Positions 62,845 to 64,000 of a stretch of DNA of 64,000 nucleotides are shown in pieces. The number at the start of each line of letters is the position of its first letter. Position 1 is the stretch's first letter. The translations under genes were made by a program, and so were the position numbers. The notes beneath the pieces are model-generated. The model did not search any database and was not told where the DNA came from. It saw only the letters and a list, made by a program, of their open reading frames with translations. The DNA comes from JAJTFW01 sp046330075. Its GTDB lineage: Bacteria > Bacteroidota > Bacteroidia > AKYH767-A > OLB10. Location of the stretch: contig JAXLTL010000001.1 in the NCBI GenBank assembly GCA_046330075.1, positions 1,240,001 through 1,304,000 of the forward strand. Reading direction: 5' to 3'.

Positions 62845-64000
62845 TCAAAACCGTGTCGCCATCAGCAGATTCAGGTCCCGGAAAGGGAGCTTACAATAAT
62901 CGGCAACGAAACGATTGGTCACTCCACCTTTATATAAGTAAGCAGCACTGCGTACATGGCTATCCTTCCAGAGCAATGCATCCATTCCACCTTCTTCTCC
63001 CATATTCAACAAGATCGGAGTAAAAATATTGCTGAGTGCATGAGAGGCGGTACGTGCAACACGACTGGCGATATTGGGCACACAATAATGAACTACACCA
63101 TATTTTCTAAAAACGGGATTTGAATGGTTGGTCACTTCTGAAGTTTCGAAGCAGCCGCCCTGATCGATACTCACATCAATCACCACTGATCCGAATCTCA
63201 TTTCCGACACCATTTCTTCCGTGACAATAATCGGCGACCTGCCTTCTTTTGACAAGATTGCTCCGATGGCCACATCGCAGGTCTTCAACGCCTTAAGCAG
63301 TGCAGAAGGGTTAATTACAGAAGTATGTACCCGGCTGCCCAGGTTCCGCTGAATCCTCCTCAGTTTATAAACAGACGTATCAAATATTTTCACATTGGCG
63401 CCGAGACCCATTGCTGCCCGTGCTGCATATTCGCTTACGGTACCAGCACCAATAATAACCACCTCAGTAGGAGGAATCCCTGGCACACCGCCCAACAATT
63501 CACCTTTACCACCTGAGGTATTGCTCAACAACTCTGAGGCGATCAGAATAACGGTACTTCCAACAATTTCGCTCATGGCCTGTATCACCGGATAAATATT
63601 GGTTTCATCGCGGAGATACTCAAAAGCCAATGCTGTAATTTTTTTGCTGCTTAGTTGCTGAATAAATCCTTCCGGTTGCATCCCAATCTGCAAAATTGAA
63701 AACAGCGACTGCTTATCCTTCAGATATCCCAGTTCCTGCTGTGATGGTGGTGCAATTTTTAAGATCAGATCTGCTTTGTAAATATCTTCCGGAGAATAGG
63801 CAATCTGAGCACCAGCTTCACTGAAATCAGAGTCGGTAAAATTCGCATTGATCCCGGCGTTTGTTTCTACCAGCACCCGGTGGCCGTGCGCAACCAGAAG
63901 CCCAATTGAATCCGGAACGAGCGGGATACGGTTTTCCTGAAAGGAGGTCTCCCTCGGAATGCCAATGAACAGATCCTTCCTGATTTTTCCAACTTCCAGA
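62845..64000 (-). CDS. ald: Alanine dehydrogenase (N-terminus cut by window edge)
   Basis: The frame is open from the right edge to 62845; about 384 codons are present. The N-terminal block reads FIGIPRETSFQENRIPLVPDS (start of the family pattern), then the NAD-binding Rossmann motif GAGTVSEYAARAAMGLGANVKIFD and CDVAIGAILSKEGRSPIIVTEEMV, followed by VVIDVSIDQGGCFETSE. It converts L-alanine and NAD+ to pyruvate, ammonia and NADH. A GTG at 63876 is not the real start, since conserved residues lie upstream of it; the true start is beyond 64000. Members of this family in Bacteroidota carry a short extra N-terminus. Confusion with the transhydrogenase alpha subunit is possible but the motif set fits Ald better. 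Confidence 0.85.
   Translation of the reverse strand, partial: LEVGKIRKDLFIGIPRETSFQENRIPLVPDSIGLLVAHGHRVLVETNAGINANFTDSDFSEAGAQIAYSPEDIYKADLILKIAPPSQQELGYLKDKQSLFSILQIGMQPEGFIQQLSSKKITALAFEYLRDETNIYPVIQAMSEIVGSTVILIASELLSNTSGGKGELLGGVPGIPPTEVVIIGAGTVSEYAARAAMGLGANVKIFDTSVYKLRRIQRNLGSRVHTSVINPSALLKALKTCDVAIGAILSKEGRSPIIVTEEMVSEMRFGSVVIDVSIDQGGCFETSEVTNHSNPVFRKYGVVHYCVPNIASRVARTASHALSNIFTPILLNMGEEGGMDALLWKDSHVRSAAYLYKGGVTNRFVADYCKLPFRDLNLLMATRF

Overview
The window is a contiguous piece of a Bacteroidota chromosome. The evidence is a type IX secretion (T9SS) C-terminal sorting domain on two large secreted proteins, a TonB-dependent receptor with a carboxypeptidase-like N-terminal extension, lipoproteins with acidic surface-export signals after the lipobox Cys, SprB/HYR/MopE-type secreted modules, a fused alpha/beta E1 dehydrogenase, and many promoters with the Bacteroidota -7 element TAnnTTTG. 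I cannot name the genus. I see no rRNA, tRNA, CRISPR array, IS element, prophage or replication origin.

Layout. 1-8.2 kb (minus strand): an edge-truncated ABC ATPase coupled to a glutathione peroxidase, then a tight operon ettA > AAA ATPase > TOPRIM protein > hisS > hutH > C1 peptidase. The AAA/TOPRIM pair is clearly AT-rich and looks like a small OLD-like, possibly anti-phage, cassette inserted into the operon. 8.3-16.6 kb: T9SS-exported subtilisin, UbiA-type prenyltransferase, fused 2-oxoacid dehydrogenase E1, murQ, an unknown acidic protein, RlpA, Nudix. 16.9-25.4 kb: two tandem Omp28-like surface lipoproteins without the CxxC, CoA-pyrophosphatase-like Nudix plus ABC exporter, a polytopic GT-C-like membrane protein, a TonB-C-domain protein and a second subtilisin. 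25.6-29.3 kb: clpB and an arginase-family hydrolase.

29.4-40.3 kb is a complete phosphate-starvation locus: sensor kinase and response regulator (PhoR/PhoB type), divergent TonB-dependent receptor, a beta-helix surface lipoprotein, then pstS-pstC-pstA-pstB-phoU. Four promoter regions in it carry direct repeats with 11-bp spacing (core C-T/A-TAA-C/T/A), which I propose as the PhoB operator of this organism. They link the outer-membrane receptor and the lipoprotein to the Pst transporter and suggest autoregulation of phoB.

40.3-48.3 kb: suhB, lgt, mtaB (minus), a divergent peptide-type binding lipoprotein, a PD40 beta-propeller protein, an ECF sigma factor with a small acidic partner, and endonuclease III. 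48.4-62.8 kb is one giant gene (4789 aa): Gly-rich, Ig/PKD, P-domain, SprB and HYR modules, then about 42 MopE-type metal-binding modules (13 of the two-module units are exact 396-bp-period DNA repeats), PKD-like domains and a T9SS signal. The window ends inside an alanine dehydrogenase gene.
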